In this document: in pieces, positions 34,325 through 42,248 of the stretch
Layout: the number at the start of each line of letters is the position of its first letter
Position numbering within the stretch: the stretch's first letter is position 1
Notes under the pieces: generated by a model
The model's input: the letters and a program-made list of their open reading frames with translations, nothing else
Told to the model about the DNA's origin: nothing
The model's database searches: none
Made by a program: the position numbers and the translations under genes
Assembly (NCBI RefSeq): GCF_007748035.1
Contig: NZ_CP036278.1
Location: 2,232,001-2,296,000, forward strand
Origin: Aeoliella mucimassa
Lineage (GTDB): Bacteria; Planctomycetota; Planctomycetia; Pirellulales; Lacipirellulaceae
Reading direction: 5' to 3'
Length of the DNA: 64,000 bases

Positions 34325-34379
34325 GGGTGTACGTACACCCGTCGGGGGCTATTTTTGGCTATTTTTGGGTACTTGTACA
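34325..34379. promoter_or_regulatory. Palindromic GTACACCC sites, putative integrase arm sites (right)
   Basis: GGGTGTACGTACACCC (34325-34340) is a perfect 16-bp palindrome. A further GTACACC lies at 34373-34379. The same word flanks the left attachment site. Placement about 70-120 bases inside the right core suits recombinase or excisionase accessory sites. Confidence 0.5.
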
Positions 34380-34446
34380 CCTGAGCCAAAAACGCGAGAA
34401 GCCTATAAAACCAGGGGGAAACGGACAAAAGAGAATCGCTAGAGTC

Positions 34447-34493
<47 letters not shown>

Positions 34494-34565
34494 GTTTTTC
34501 ACGGGATTTGTTGCTTTCCGCTGCCTTGGGGGACAAAAACTCGTCCTCCAGTTCGGCGAAAAACG

Positions 34566-34594
34566 ACGCCCTGTCGGCCAAGACCGCAGGGCGT
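34566..34594 (-). terminator. Hairpin upstream of the tRNA half copy, minus-strand terminator-like
   Basis: ACGCCCTG (34566-34573) pairs with CAGGGCGT (34587-34594), and on the minus strand the stem is followed by CGTTTTTCG. The equivalent hairpin exists near the left end (GACGCCC/GGGCGTC, 27577-27607), which shows that the two flanks are homologous. Confidence 0.6.
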
Positions 34595-34612
34595 TTGGTT
34601 AGCAATTGCTGC

Positions 34613-34714
34613 GTGAAGCATTCTAGCAAGCTTTTGGAGTACGACAAACCCCGTCTAGCCCACGCCTACACAGTATTTTTAGAGCATTTGCGGGCTGGGA
34701 AGGTTCGCCGATAG
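34613..34714 (+). pseudogene. Degraded integrase 5' end from an older related element
   Basis: A GTG-started frame of 33 residues reads VKHSSKLLEYDKPRL and ends GKVRR. Compared with the intact integrase start MAHSSNAFKPEKPRA and KKVRGK, it keeps the HSS, KPR and KVR positions. The nucleotide match CATTCTAGCAA and AAACCCCG is also shared. The homology continues leftward through the hairpin and the 47-bp core. I interpret it as the left end of an earlier insertion of a sister element, truncated by a TAG. Confidence 0.55.
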
Positions 34715-34725
34715 GGCAAAAGAAA

Positions 34726-34781
34726 TTGGCCCCCCGACAGCGACGGAGCTCAGTCGCTGGCTCCTGACCTTGGGGGGCCAA
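34726..34781 (-). terminator. Rho-independent terminator of the secreted Gly-rich protein gene
   Basis: TTGGCCCCCC (34726-34735) pairs with GGGGGGCCAA (34772-34781), and an inner stem CAGCGAC/GTCGCTG extends it. On the minus strand the stem is followed by TTTCTTTT. It starts 14 bases beyond the stop of the gene at 34795-35490. Confidence 0.85.
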
Positions 34782-34794
34782 ACTTCGCAGGAGT

Positions 34795-35490
34795 CTATTG
34801 GGCCCAGCGTTGGCCATTTCCGCGAGCACCGCGGTAGCCATTGCCTTGCATGCCACGGCCGCGGCCCTGGCCCATTCCCCGACCACCTGCTTGATTCATG
34901 GCCGGTTTCCAATCCTGGCTCTGATAACGCCAGCAAGGTTGTCCGTTGCCTCGCCCTTGGCCATATCCCTGACCAAAGCCTTGGCCACGTCCTTGACCGT
35001 ACGCCGGTCCAAATACTTGACCGCGACCTTGGCCGAAGCCCTGTCCTCGACCAGCGCCGGCAGCCCAGATCGGACGCAAGGAGTCTTGGCGGAACTCGAC
35101 AATTTGGCCATCGATATCAATACTCTTGGCAACCAGTGAGTCTTCCGGCAAGTCAGCGGTTCGGAACCCGACGATCGTGACTTCTTGACCAACCACGATG
35201 TCGCCGACCAGTTCATCGACCACCGCTTGTGGTCCGAGGTGAACATTCACTGTCGTTTCGTCGTCGGTAGCCACGAGCAGGTGCACGCCAATGGCTGCTC
35301 GCCCCGTAGTGTCTTCGCAGGGACCAATTTTTATTTCCGAAACCGTACCGACAATGGTTTCAGTCACAGTAGGGGTCGCTTGCCGGGCGACGCCTTGCAT
35401 TCTTCCGATACCTCGTTGGGCTAATGCGTTCGAGGTAAACAGGGCGGTCGACATTAAGGTGACCGAAACGATCATGGAATGAAATCTCAC
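34795..35490 (-). CDS. Secreted Gly/Gln/Arg-rich protein with small beta domain
   Basis: A 231-residue exported protein. A signal peptide (MIVSVTLMSTALFTSNALAQ) precedes a beta-rich domain (ETIVGTVSEIKIGP to SIDIDGQIVEF). That domain resembles DUF5666-like or OB-type modules, judging by alternating strands and the DxxxVxVHLGP spacing. The rest is low-complexity repeat of the type GQGRGQGFGQG, with a single Cys-Trp segment (PCWRYQSQDW). It lies next to a two-component system, and its neighbours share Gly/Gln-rich tracts, so a role in envelope metal or stress response is possible. No enzymatic motif is seen. Confidence 0.75.
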   Translation of the reverse strand: MRFHSMIVSVTLMSTALFTSNALAQRGIGRMQGVARQATPTVTETIVGTVSEIKIGPCEDTTGRAAIGVHLLVATDDETTVNVHLGPQAVVDELVGDIVVGQEVTIVGFRTADLPEDSLVAKSIDIDGQIVEFRQDSLRPIWAAGAGRGQGFGQGRGQVFGPAYGQGRGQGFGQGYGQGRGNGQPCWRYQSQDWKPAMNQAGGRGMGQGRGRGMQGNGYRGARGNGQRWAQ

Positions 35491-35686
35491 GGCTCACTTC
35501 TCCTTTCGATGAATCAAGAGCACTTTTTGCAGATCGCTATATTTTGCAACCTGCAAGGATTGCACAGCAGCCAGCCAGTGCTTTGGCCAACAGCAACCAA
35601 TTGCGATTCAAATTGCTTACTTGAAACACAGGAAGCAATGACTGGTTGCTGGGCTGGTCACGCGACCAACCGAAAGAAGATATAAC

Positions 35687-35699
35687 GCACGTTGCGTGC
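35687..35699 (-). terminator. Small hairpin after the response-regulator gene
   Basis: GCACG, loop TTG and CGTGC form a 5-bp stem 12 bases beyond the regulator's stop codon; on the minus strand TTATATCTTC follows. A weak terminator for the kinase-regulator operon. Confidence 0.45.
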
Positions 35700-35710
35700 C
35701 AAATGCTAAT

Positions 35711-37033
35711 TTACCCTTCGAAATTCATCGCGCGCAGTTTGTAGATGAGTCCTCGGCGACTGATTCCCAGTTTGCGGGCTGCGATGGTACGATTCCCCTC
35801 GCATTCTTCGAGGGTGGCCAATATGGTCGCTCGCTCGACTTGCGACAAACGCCCCAGTTCGTCGCCGGAATCGTCGACAACCAATGCTTGCACCTTGGCA
35901 GGAAGATGCTCCGGCATCACGACATCGCCGCGACACAACAAACAGGCCCGCTGAATGGCATTTCGTAGTTCACGCACGTTGCCTGGCCACTCGTAGGCCA
36001 ATAGGCAGTTCAACGCTTGGGGCGACAGCCGGATCGCCGCCCCGACAAACTCGCTTCCCCATTTACGGACTAAAGCTGGGATGTCCTCACGACGATCGCG
36101 GAGCGGCGGAACATTCAGCTCCACCACATTCAATCGATAGTACAGATCTTCGCGAAACGTGTTATCTTTGACCGCCTGCTCCAAGTTTTTGTTTGTCGCA
36201 GCGACAAGCCGCACATCGACCGGCACGGGTCGATCGGCCCCGACAGGCGTCACCTCTTTGGCTTCCAACGCCCGCAGTAACTTTGGCTGCAAGTGCATTG
36301 GAAGCTCCCCAATTTCGTCGAGAAACAAAGTGCTTCCCTCAGCAGCACGAAAATAGCCTTCGCGAGTTGTCGAAGCCCCGGTAAAGGCACCTTTCACGTG
36401 ACCAAACAACTCGCTTTCAATCAACGTTTCCGGCAAGCCTGCACAATTTGCAGCAATCAAAGGCTTCGCTGCGCGATGGCTCCATCGATGAATCAGATCG
36501 GCAATCACTTCTTTGCCGACTCCGCTTTCGCCCATTACGAGCACAGGAGCATCGGAAGCTGCGACCAGCGCGGCCGTTCGCAGTACTGCTTGCATGGCCG
36601 CACTCTCGGCGACTACGTTCTCTGGTAGATTCGGAAGCTCACCATCGACCTTCTCCTCTTCAAGCCGCCCCAGAGCATCGGTCACCGCGATCTGTAGTTC
36701 ATCGAGATCGATCGGTTTGCTCAGATAGTCATCGGCTCCGCTCTTCACTGCTTCCACGGCTTGTCGGATATCGGCAAATCCGGTAATCAGCAGCACAGGA
36801 AGTTCAGTATGATTCAGTCGAATGCGACGGAGCGTTTCTAAACCATCGATCCCTCCCAGGCGAACATCAAGCAGCACCATATCGGGAGCACTTTCACTTA
36901 TCCTCTCGAGCGCCGCCTCGCCCGAGGCAGCTTCCACGATCGCGAGCCCCCACGATTGCAGGGCGCTGGCTAGTAGCTCGCGCTGCGGGGCTTCGTCGTC
37001 GACAATCAAGATGGTTTGACTAGCTTGCTCCAC
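35711..37033 (-). CDS. Sigma-54-dependent response regulator (NtrC/ZraR family)
   Basis: Three domains in 440 residues. The receiver has the acidic pair at 12-13 and phospho-acceptor Asp56 in LLDVRLGG. The AAA+ sigma-54 activator has Walker A GESGVGKE (168-175) and GAFTGA (215-220), the loop that contacts sigma-54. A Fis-type helix-turn-helix closes the protein in ERATILATLEECEGNRTIAARKLGISRRGL. It would activate sigma-54 promoters after phosphorylation by the adjacent kinase. I place the start at GTG 37033, with GAGGG just upstream and inside the end of the kinase gene. An earlier in-frame start at 37123 would give an unlikely 30-residue lead. Confidence 0.93.
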   Translation of the reverse strand: MEQASQTILIVDDEAPQRELLASALQSWGLAIVEAASGEAALERISESAPDMVLLDVRLGGIDGLETLRRIRLNHTELPVLLITGFADIRQAVEAVKSGADDYLSKPIDLDELQIAVTDALGRLEEEKVDGELPNLPENVVAESAAMQAVLRTAALVAASDAPVLVMGESGVGKEVIADLIHRWSHRAAKPLIAANCAGLPETLIESELFGHVKGAFTGASTTREGYFRAAEGSTLFLDEIGELPMHLQPKLLRALEAKEVTPVGADRPVPVDVRLVAATNKNLEQAVKDNTFREDLYYRLNVVELNVPPLRDRREDIPALVRKWGSEFVGAAIRLSPQALNCLLAYEWPGNVRELRNAIQRACLLCRGDVVMPEHLPAKVQALVVDDSGDELGRLSQVERATILATLEECEGNRTIAARKLGISRRGLIYKLRAMNFEG

Positions 37034-38345
37034 GAACACCCTCGATGGTAAATAGCGCACCCCCTTCGGGGCGCTGCTGATATTGTACGGTCCAGCCCTG
37101 TTCTTGCGAAAGACGCGAGACAATCGCCAGCCCTAACCCTGCTCCTCCTTGGCGTGTCGTCGAGTAAGGGGAAAACAGACTTTCCACCAGCTTATCGTCG
37201 ACGCCAGGACCTACATCAGCAACGGAAATACGAATCGCGTTACCCGAGGACCTTGCCACCTGCACTTCCACGGTTTCGCCTGCGGGAGAAAAAGCGATGG
37301 CATTCTGCAAGAGATTAAACAGAATCTGCCGCAGCAAATTACCATCCGCTTGGACGACTTCGCATCCACTGTCGACCTTAAGCCGCAGTTCTAAGTCGGC
37401 CCCTTCCAAATCAGGCTGCAACAGCATCTGCAACTCTTCGATCAGCGGCACCAGCGCAACTGGCTTTAATTCGGCCGCCTGAGGTCTGGCGTAAGCGAGA
37501 AACTGGTTGATGCGCGACGTTACGCGGTCGCACTCTTCCATCATGAGCCGCAACCGCGGTCGATAGTCTCGCATCGAACCATCGGAGCCGTTGCCGATGA
37601 TGGTCTGTAGGCCAGCTCGAATCACACCGAGAGGGTTGCGCGTTTCGTGAGCCAACCCCGATGCAGCCTGGCTCAGGTCTTCGAGCCGTTTCTTCTCGGC
37701 CTTGAGTAGCACGGTTTGCGATTGCGACTCCATCGACTTCACCAATGCCCGCCAGGCCAAGCCAAGGGCAGCAAGCACCACCCCGCTCGCAACAACAACA
37801 ATCACACGCAGGTGTGCGGCCGACTGAATCGCCGCGTCGGCCGCGGTGCGATCTACCAGCAAAGTGAGTTGCAACTCCAGAGGATGGCTCTCTTCACCGA
37901 GATTGTGTCCCCACCCGGGGCCCCCTCCGCCGCCCCCCCCTTGGCCTTGTCCCCGGGGTAACACTTGGATCGTCACCCGCTCGCTGGTTTGTAATCCCTG
38001 AGTCAACCAAGTAGGTGACTTATCGGTCGAGGCAAGCCATTCGGTATGGCCCGAATCAATCGAGAACCAGCCATCGTCGTCGCGAATGCGAACAGCGAGA
38101 ATTCCCGACTTGCCCGTGATTTCGTCCATGATTGCCTGGATCTGCTCTTCAATCACGCGGCCGAGACGTCGATGAGCGCGGGCCCCGCCTAGCAGTGCTT
38201 GGCGAAGCATTTCCGACTGTCGGATCAAATCGCCCTGAATGCGTTCGCGTTCATGCCCAAATTCATGATGTTGCCAGGCCGCGATGCCTCCCCAGACGAC
38301 GGCGAGCACCAGCAGCACAGCAGCCTTTCTGGTTGTTTTAAGCAT
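37020..38345 (-). CDS. Membrane sensor histidine kinase with Gly-rich periplasmic segment
   Basis: A 441-residue kinase. An N-terminal membrane helix (AAVLLVLAVVWGGIAAW) and a second helix (VIVVVASGVVLAALGLAW) bracket a periplasmic domain. That domain contains the unusual run GQGQGGGGGGGPGWGHN and several His and acidic residues. The HisKA box is SGLAHETRNPLG. The ATPase shows NLLQNAI, DVGPGVD and GGAGLGLAIV. It overlaps the regulator gene, forming a kinase-regulator pair of the ZraSR/NtrBC type. The Gly-rich loop resembles low-complexity parts of neighbouring exported proteins, so the signal may be sensed through them. That last point is inference. Confidence 0.9.
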   Translation of the reverse strand: MLKTTRKAAVLLVLAVVWGGIAAWQHHEFGHERERIQGDLIRQSEMLRQALLGGARAHRRLGRVIEEQIQAIMDEITGKSGILAVRIRDDDGWFSIDSGHTEWLASTDKSPTWLTQGLQTSERVTIQVLPRGQGQGGGGGGGPGWGHNLGEESHPLELQLTLLVDRTAADAAIQSAAHLRVIVVVASGVVLAALGLAWRALVKSMESQSQTVLLKAEKKRLEDLSQAASGLAHETRNPLGVIRAGLQTIIGNGSDGSMRDYRPRLRLMMEECDRVTSRINQFLAYARPQAAELKPVALVPLIEELQMLLQPDLEGADLELRLKVDSGCEVVQADGNLLRQILFNLLQNAIAFSPAGETVEVQVARSSGNAIRISVADVGPGVDDKLVESLFSPYSTTRQGGAGLGLAIVSRLSQEQGWTVQYQQRPEGGALFTIEGVRGAS

Positions 38346-38727
38346 GGCACTTTCCGATGGCCTGGCAAGAAGAGTGATTCATTATCTATCTCTATTCTAC
38401 TTGAGCGAACGCGTGACTCGTAGCGTCTACAGCGCTGCAACTTTTGCACACCTTGGTGACTTGGATCTCGCATTCATTGCTCGCTCGCGTCCACATCGCC
38501 TCGCAAAACTTGACTCTTGGTTGGTGGCAAACCGAATGTTCTTGTGTTACAGGGCCGAACGTCGCGAATCATGAATAGTTGGCCCAGCAGTTGCAATTAG
38601 TACTCCCCAAACTGCGGCAACCGGCATGCCGTTTCTTCTCTTGGATGCCGACTTATCACAAAATGTTGCGAACCGATGGTTGGCATTTTTTGCTGGCTAG
38701 GCGATTCGCAAGAAAGGAGCGACGGAG
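38346..38727. other. Divergent promoter region, 382 bases
   Basis: Lies between the kinase gene (minus) and the DUF2202 surface protein gene (plus). A near match to a sigma-54 promoter (TGGCATTTTTTGC, 38681) has the wrong spacing between the GG and GC elements. AGGAG upstream of ATG 38728 is a good ribosome site. No coding sequence is supported here. Confidence 0.45.
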
Positions 38728-39813
38728 ATGAGTTCAAGGACCAGATTCCACAAACGCCACGGACAGTACCGCACTAGCCGACAGCTTCGGAGCGAATCGC
38801 TGGAAAGACGCGAGGTGCTATCGGCGGCCGGGCTGTGCGATGGCGTTGGCGACGCGCTCGGCAACGGGCCACAGGCCAATGCTGGCGAAGGCCAGGCGGC
38901 ACAGGTGGGCTCGCAAGATTGTACCCAATCGCAAGATGGGCAGGCCGCGCAAGTTCGCCAGACCGGCAAGTCTCAAGAGCATCACGACAAGATGCAGCAG
39001 AAGCAACAAGAAAAAGACTGCACGAGCAATGCCGACTGCCCGGTCGCCACCGAGCTAGCAGACATCGAAGTCACCGATCTGCTGCACATGCGGGAAGAGG
39101 AAAAGCTGGCCCGCGATGTGTACCAAACGCTGGGTGATATGTACGGGGTGGATCTCTTTGAGAACATTGCCGCATCCGAACAGCAACACATGGACTCCGT
39201 GGGACAATTGCTCGAGAAATACGGCCTCGAGGATCCCGTGGGCGACAATGGGGTAGGTGTGTTCGAAAGCACCACTCTGCAAGGCATGTACGATGCTTTG
39301 ATTAAGCAAGGATCGAACTCGCTAAGTGATGCCTATCAGGTGGGTATCACCATCGAGGAGCTCGATATCGAAGATCTTCAGTTCGCGATTGAAGAAACGA
39401 CTCATGCCGACATCGAGCAGGTCTATACCCATCTGCTCAACGGTTCGCAGAACCATCTGGAAGCCTTTACCGCGGCTCTCGCAGGCACAGCGGGAACTGG
39501 CAATGGTACCGGTAGCGGAACTGGCACTTGCACCGGAGACGGCAGTGCCAACACGCAAGCCGGACAAGGTGGTCAGGCGGAAGCAGCAGGGCAGGGAGGT
39601 GCCAACAGCCAGAATGCGGCCGGCCAGAATGGTTCGAATGGCCAGCAATCGCAGACTCGCCAGGCAGCTCAACAGGCGACCAACCAGAGCTCGCAACAAA
39701 CGCAGACACAACAATCGCAACAACTGCGAGATCAAGCCTTTGCAAAGCTGGGAACCGAAGTGGGCGACCAACTTCGCCTGCGTAAACTCGATCGCCTGGC
39801 AAAGGCCCTGTAA
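38728..39813 (+). CDS. Surface-targeted DUF2202 ferritin-like protein
   Basis: 361 residues. The basic N-terminus contains LERREVLS (25-32), the planctomycetal LExR export motif. A Gln/Gly-rich linker leads to a four-helix ferritin-like DUF2202 domain at about 108-251. It has likely metal ligands in EEEKLARD (123-130), EQQH (151-154), the EELDIEDL block and the His of SQNHLEAF. The C-terminal 100 residues are Gly/Ser/Gln/Asn low complexity. DUF2202 belongs to the rubrerythrin/ferritin superfamily, so metal or peroxide handling outside the cytoplasm is plausible. It is the only plus-strand gene of this small region and has its own terminator. Confidence 0.88.
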   Translation: MSSRTRFHKRHGQYRTSRQLRSESLERREVLSAAGLCDGVGDALGNGPQANAGEGQAAQVGSQDCTQSQDGQAAQVRQTGKSQEHHDKMQQKQQEKDCTSNADCPVATELADIEVTDLLHMREEEKLARDVYQTLGDMYGVDLFENIAASEQQHMDSVGQLLEKYGLEDPVGDNGVGVFESTTLQGMYDALIKQGSNSLSDAYQVGITIEELDIEDLQFAIEETTHADIEQVYTHLLNGSQNHLEAFTAALAGTAGTGNGTGSGTGTCTGDGSANTQAGQGGQAEAAGQGGANSQNAAGQNGSNGQQSQTRQAAQQATNQSSQQTQTQQSQQLRDQAFAKLGTEVGDQLRLRKLDRLAKAL

Positions 39814-39847
39814 CCACTCAGGACCTGTCGATTACCTTAGCAACAAG

Positions 39848-39882
39848 CAACGCCTGGTACACGCAACGTGTGCCAGGCGTTG
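39848..39882 (+). terminator. Terminator of the DUF2202 gene
   Basis: CAACGCCTGGTACAC (39848-39862) pairs with GTGTGCCAGGCGTTG (39868-39882) around loop GCAAC, with one mismatch, and is followed by TTCTTTG on the plus strand. Confidence 0.85.
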
Positions 39883-39917
39883 TTCTTTGGGTCACACTTT
39901 ATTCAGCATCTCAATAG

Positions 39918-39952
39918 AACAGGCCTTTGATCTCGTCGATCGAAGGCCTGTT
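39918..39952 (-). terminator. Terminator of the DUF4405 gene
   Basis: AACAGGCCTT (39918-39927) pairs perfectly with AAGGCCTGTT (39943-39952). It lies 46 bases past the stop of the minus-strand membrane gene and is followed on that strand by CTATTG. Confidence 0.75.
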
Positions 39953-39998
39953 GGTTCTTGATTGTGGAAGCAGTTAGACTTGTACGGTAGCGAATCTC

Positions 39999-40931
39999 CT
40001 ACAGCTCTCCCCCCAAGCCGGCTCCTCGGCCGCCCCCGCCGCCACCACGTCCCATGCCGCCTTGGCCGCCGCCCATCCCACGTCCTGGACCTCTACCTCC
40101 TCCTTGTCCCTGACCGCGCCCGAAACCTCCTCCACCGCCGAAACCACCAGCGTGTTCCGCTTCCTCACCGAAAGACGCGGTGTCATGGTCTTCGGACTTG
40201 GCTCCAATGCGTCCCCAGCCGCGCGATTCGGGATACTCCTCTCGAATCACGTCGAACAACTCGCTGGGTGTCTGCTGCTTTTGCTCGGCAATTTCGGCAA
40301 CCGTCAAGCTGGTGTTGGTCACGTCGTAGCCGTTCGAGGCCAGGGCCGTCGAGACCTGATCGGAAGTTAGGAAGATATGATCCGCTAGTTCGGCCAGCGT
40401 TAGCTCTTCGGCGTGGGCGACCGGCGGGTTGGCGCTGCCGCTTGTGTTGTCCTGTTCCCAATAGTCTTTGACTTCGTCGTTAAACGCCATCAAAGAACTA
40501 AATGGCGGAACACTAAAGATGGGACCAGCCACACACAAGCCGGCAACGCCAAGCGCCACGGTCAATTCTTTCCATTTATGTATCCCTGGAACCTTTTTGT
40601 TCTTCAGGTAACGCATCAGCACCGACCAATTCAGTACCAAGTGCGTCGCTGCCATGATGATGAACAGAATGCTGTTGTTCACGTGCAACGAAGACCACTC
40701 GTGCTTGTCGAGCCCCAATAGTGTCCACCCGGTCCAGTTTGCGACCCGCCCACGGGGGGTTAGAAACAGAACGATTCCCGATACGCAAAGCACTAGAAAC
40801 GACACCGAGAGCAGCATCGATGTGAACGCCCGCAACCCGAAGACTTTGCTGGTGGTAGTAACTGGTTTTCCGCTTCCAGCGGCGGCCCGAAGCTGTTCGA
40901 TGGGACTTAGAGTCGATGTATTCTGCGACAT
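39999..40931 (-). CDS. DUF4405 membrane protein, cytochrome-b-like, with Gly-rich tail
   Basis: 310 residues. Three to four membrane helices are visible: FTSMLLSVSFLVLCVSGIVLFL, the HVNNSILFIIMAATHLVLNW region and ELTVALGVAGLCVAGPIF. His residues in DKHEWSSLH and ATHLVLNW are placed like heme ligands in DUF4405/cytochrome b561-type proteins. A soluble domain follows, with LTLAELADHIFLTSDQVSTAL. The last 60 residues are almost only Gly and Arg (GRGQGQGGGRGPGRG). ATG 40931 is preferred to an upstream in-frame start at 41000. It may pass electrons in the envelope. The tail links it to the other Gly-rich proteins nearby. Confidence 0.8.
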   Translation of the reverse strand: MSQNTSTLSPIEQLRAAAGSGKPVTTTSKVFGLRAFTSMLLSVSFLVLCVSGIVLFLTPRGRVANWTGWTLLGLDKHEWSSLHVNNSILFIIMAATHLVLNWSVLMRYLKNKKVPGIHKWKELTVALGVAGLCVAGPIFSVPPFSSLMAFNDEVKDYWEQDNTSGSANPPVAHAEELTLAELADHIFLTSDQVSTALASNGYDVTNTSLTVAEIAEQKQQTPSELFDVIREEYPESRGWGRIGAKSEDHDTASFGEEAEHAGGFGGGGGFGRGQGQGGGRGPGRGMGGGQGGMGRGGGGGGRGAGLGGEL

Positions 40932-41156
40932 GAGAGGAGCCTTTTGAGTAAACGAACTTTCACGCGTGTCGAACGCGACACATGGAAGTCCACAAGGCAA
41001 AAGGCGCGCCAGAGCGAGATAAAAGCTCCCGTTAACGTTTTTCCAGCGTTCCCTGAAGAGTTGATCCCCTGAGATTGCGTAGGGGTACCTGCTCGAGTGT
41101 GCAATAGTTGCACAGCTTGCCGCCAGTAGTCGCGAGAGCTGGGACTGATTCGCGGA

Positions 41157-42248
41157 TTATCGGTAAAGTAAACATCCTTCGATCGCCAAACCTGGCCCGA
41201 ATCCCAGCGCGACCGTCGGACCGGTGATCTGCTGCTCGAGTTCATGCAGCACAAACAATACCGTTGGCGACGACATATTGCCAAATCGCCGAAGCACATC
41301 AAACGAAGCAGCCAGCGCCGAGTCGGGCAGCGACAAGGCCTCGCTGCACGCCTGCAAAATTCTCGGGCCACCTGGGTGTACCGCCCAGCCGGCGATCTGA
41401 TCGAGGCTCAAATCGCCTTGCGATAACCACGCTTCGAGCCTAGGGCGGAGTTCCTGCTTGATGAGTTGCGGCACCGCTGGCGACAGGGTCATCTCGAATC
41501 CGTGGTCGCCGATTCGCCAAGTCATCGCGTCGCGACTCTCGGGAACGATCTCGGCCAGGCTCTCACCGATGCTCCACAGCGACTTAGATTGCTCGGCGTT
41601 ACTCACCACCACTGCGGCTGCTCCATCGGCGAAGAGCGAATTGGATACCATCCGCTCGTTCGTCCACTCGTATTGATAGTGCAGACTGCACAACTCAACT
41701 GCTACTAGCAACACTTGCACGTTCGGATCGGCATTCGCGTAAGCCTTGGCCACCCGCAAACCGTTCATCGCTCCATGGCATCCCATGAATCCCACGTGCG
41801 TACGGGCGACTTGCTGCTTAAGCCCCAATTCTGTGATCAGCGACACATCGACTCCAGGGGCGTCGAATCCGCTGCACGACACGGTGACCACATGCGTGAT
41901 CGCAGCAGGTTCCACTCCACTAGCGAGCAGTGCTTTTCCGGCCGCCTCGATGGCGAGCTTCTCGGCTTCGGAGCGGTACGTCTGCATTCGCTCGGCGGTA
42001 GTCGGTCCGAAAGGCTGCGTTTCGGTCGATGGTTCGTAGTACGATTGCGCGGCGGTTTCGCCGTTGGTGGAGGAGTTGAGCAAGACGCTATGGCGCGACT
42101 CCACGCCTGACCGCAAGTAGAGTCGCGTGGCCAACTGCCGCTGTTTGTCGCTCGCTACGCAACTGGCGAGAGCGTAGTGGGCTGCTTCGGCTTGATTGAT
42201 AAAGTGCTTGGGAACCGCCAGGCCCAAGCCTTGGATACATGTACTCAT
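41157..42248 (-). CDS. Type III polyketide synthase (chalcone/stilbene synthase family)
   Basis: A 363-residue homodimeric condensing enzyme that extends an acyl-CoA starter with malonyl-CoA. The triad is intact: Cys157 in GFMGCHGA, His291 in AVHPGGPRI and Asn324 in RFGNMSSPT. The C-terminal GFGPGLAIEG loop is typical. The start ATG 42248 overlaps the FAD gene's stop as TGATG; upstream in-frame extension to 42344 is unlikely. With its oxidoreductase and methyltransferase partners it probably makes a modified alkyl-resorcinol, quinone or pyrone lipid. As I recall, a planctomycetal type III PKS cluster has been tied to alkylresorcinols. Confidence 0.93.
   Translation of the reverse strand: MSTCIQGLGLAVPKHFINQAEAAHYALASCVASDKQRQLATRLYLRSGVESRHSVLLNSSTNGETAAQSYYEPSTETQPFGPTTAERMQTYRSEAEKLAIEAAGKALLASGVEPAAITHVVTVSCSGFDAPGVDVSLITELGLKQQVARTHVGFMGCHGAMNGLRVAKAYANADPNVQVLLVAVELCSLHYQYEWTNERMVSNSLFADGAAAVVVSNAEQSKSLWSIGESLAEIVPESRDAMTWRIGDHGFEMTLSPAVPQLIKQELRPRLEAWLSQGDLSLDQIAGWAVHPGGPRILQACSEALSLPDSALAASFDVLRRFGNMSSPTVLFVLHELEQQITGPTVALGFGPGLAIEGCLLYR

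Noticed and set aside
38677-38694. Possible sigma-54 promoter TGGCATTTTTTGC before the DUF2202 gene
   Set aside because: The GG and GC elements are two bases too close for a -24/-12 promoter, and no better-spaced pair is nearby.
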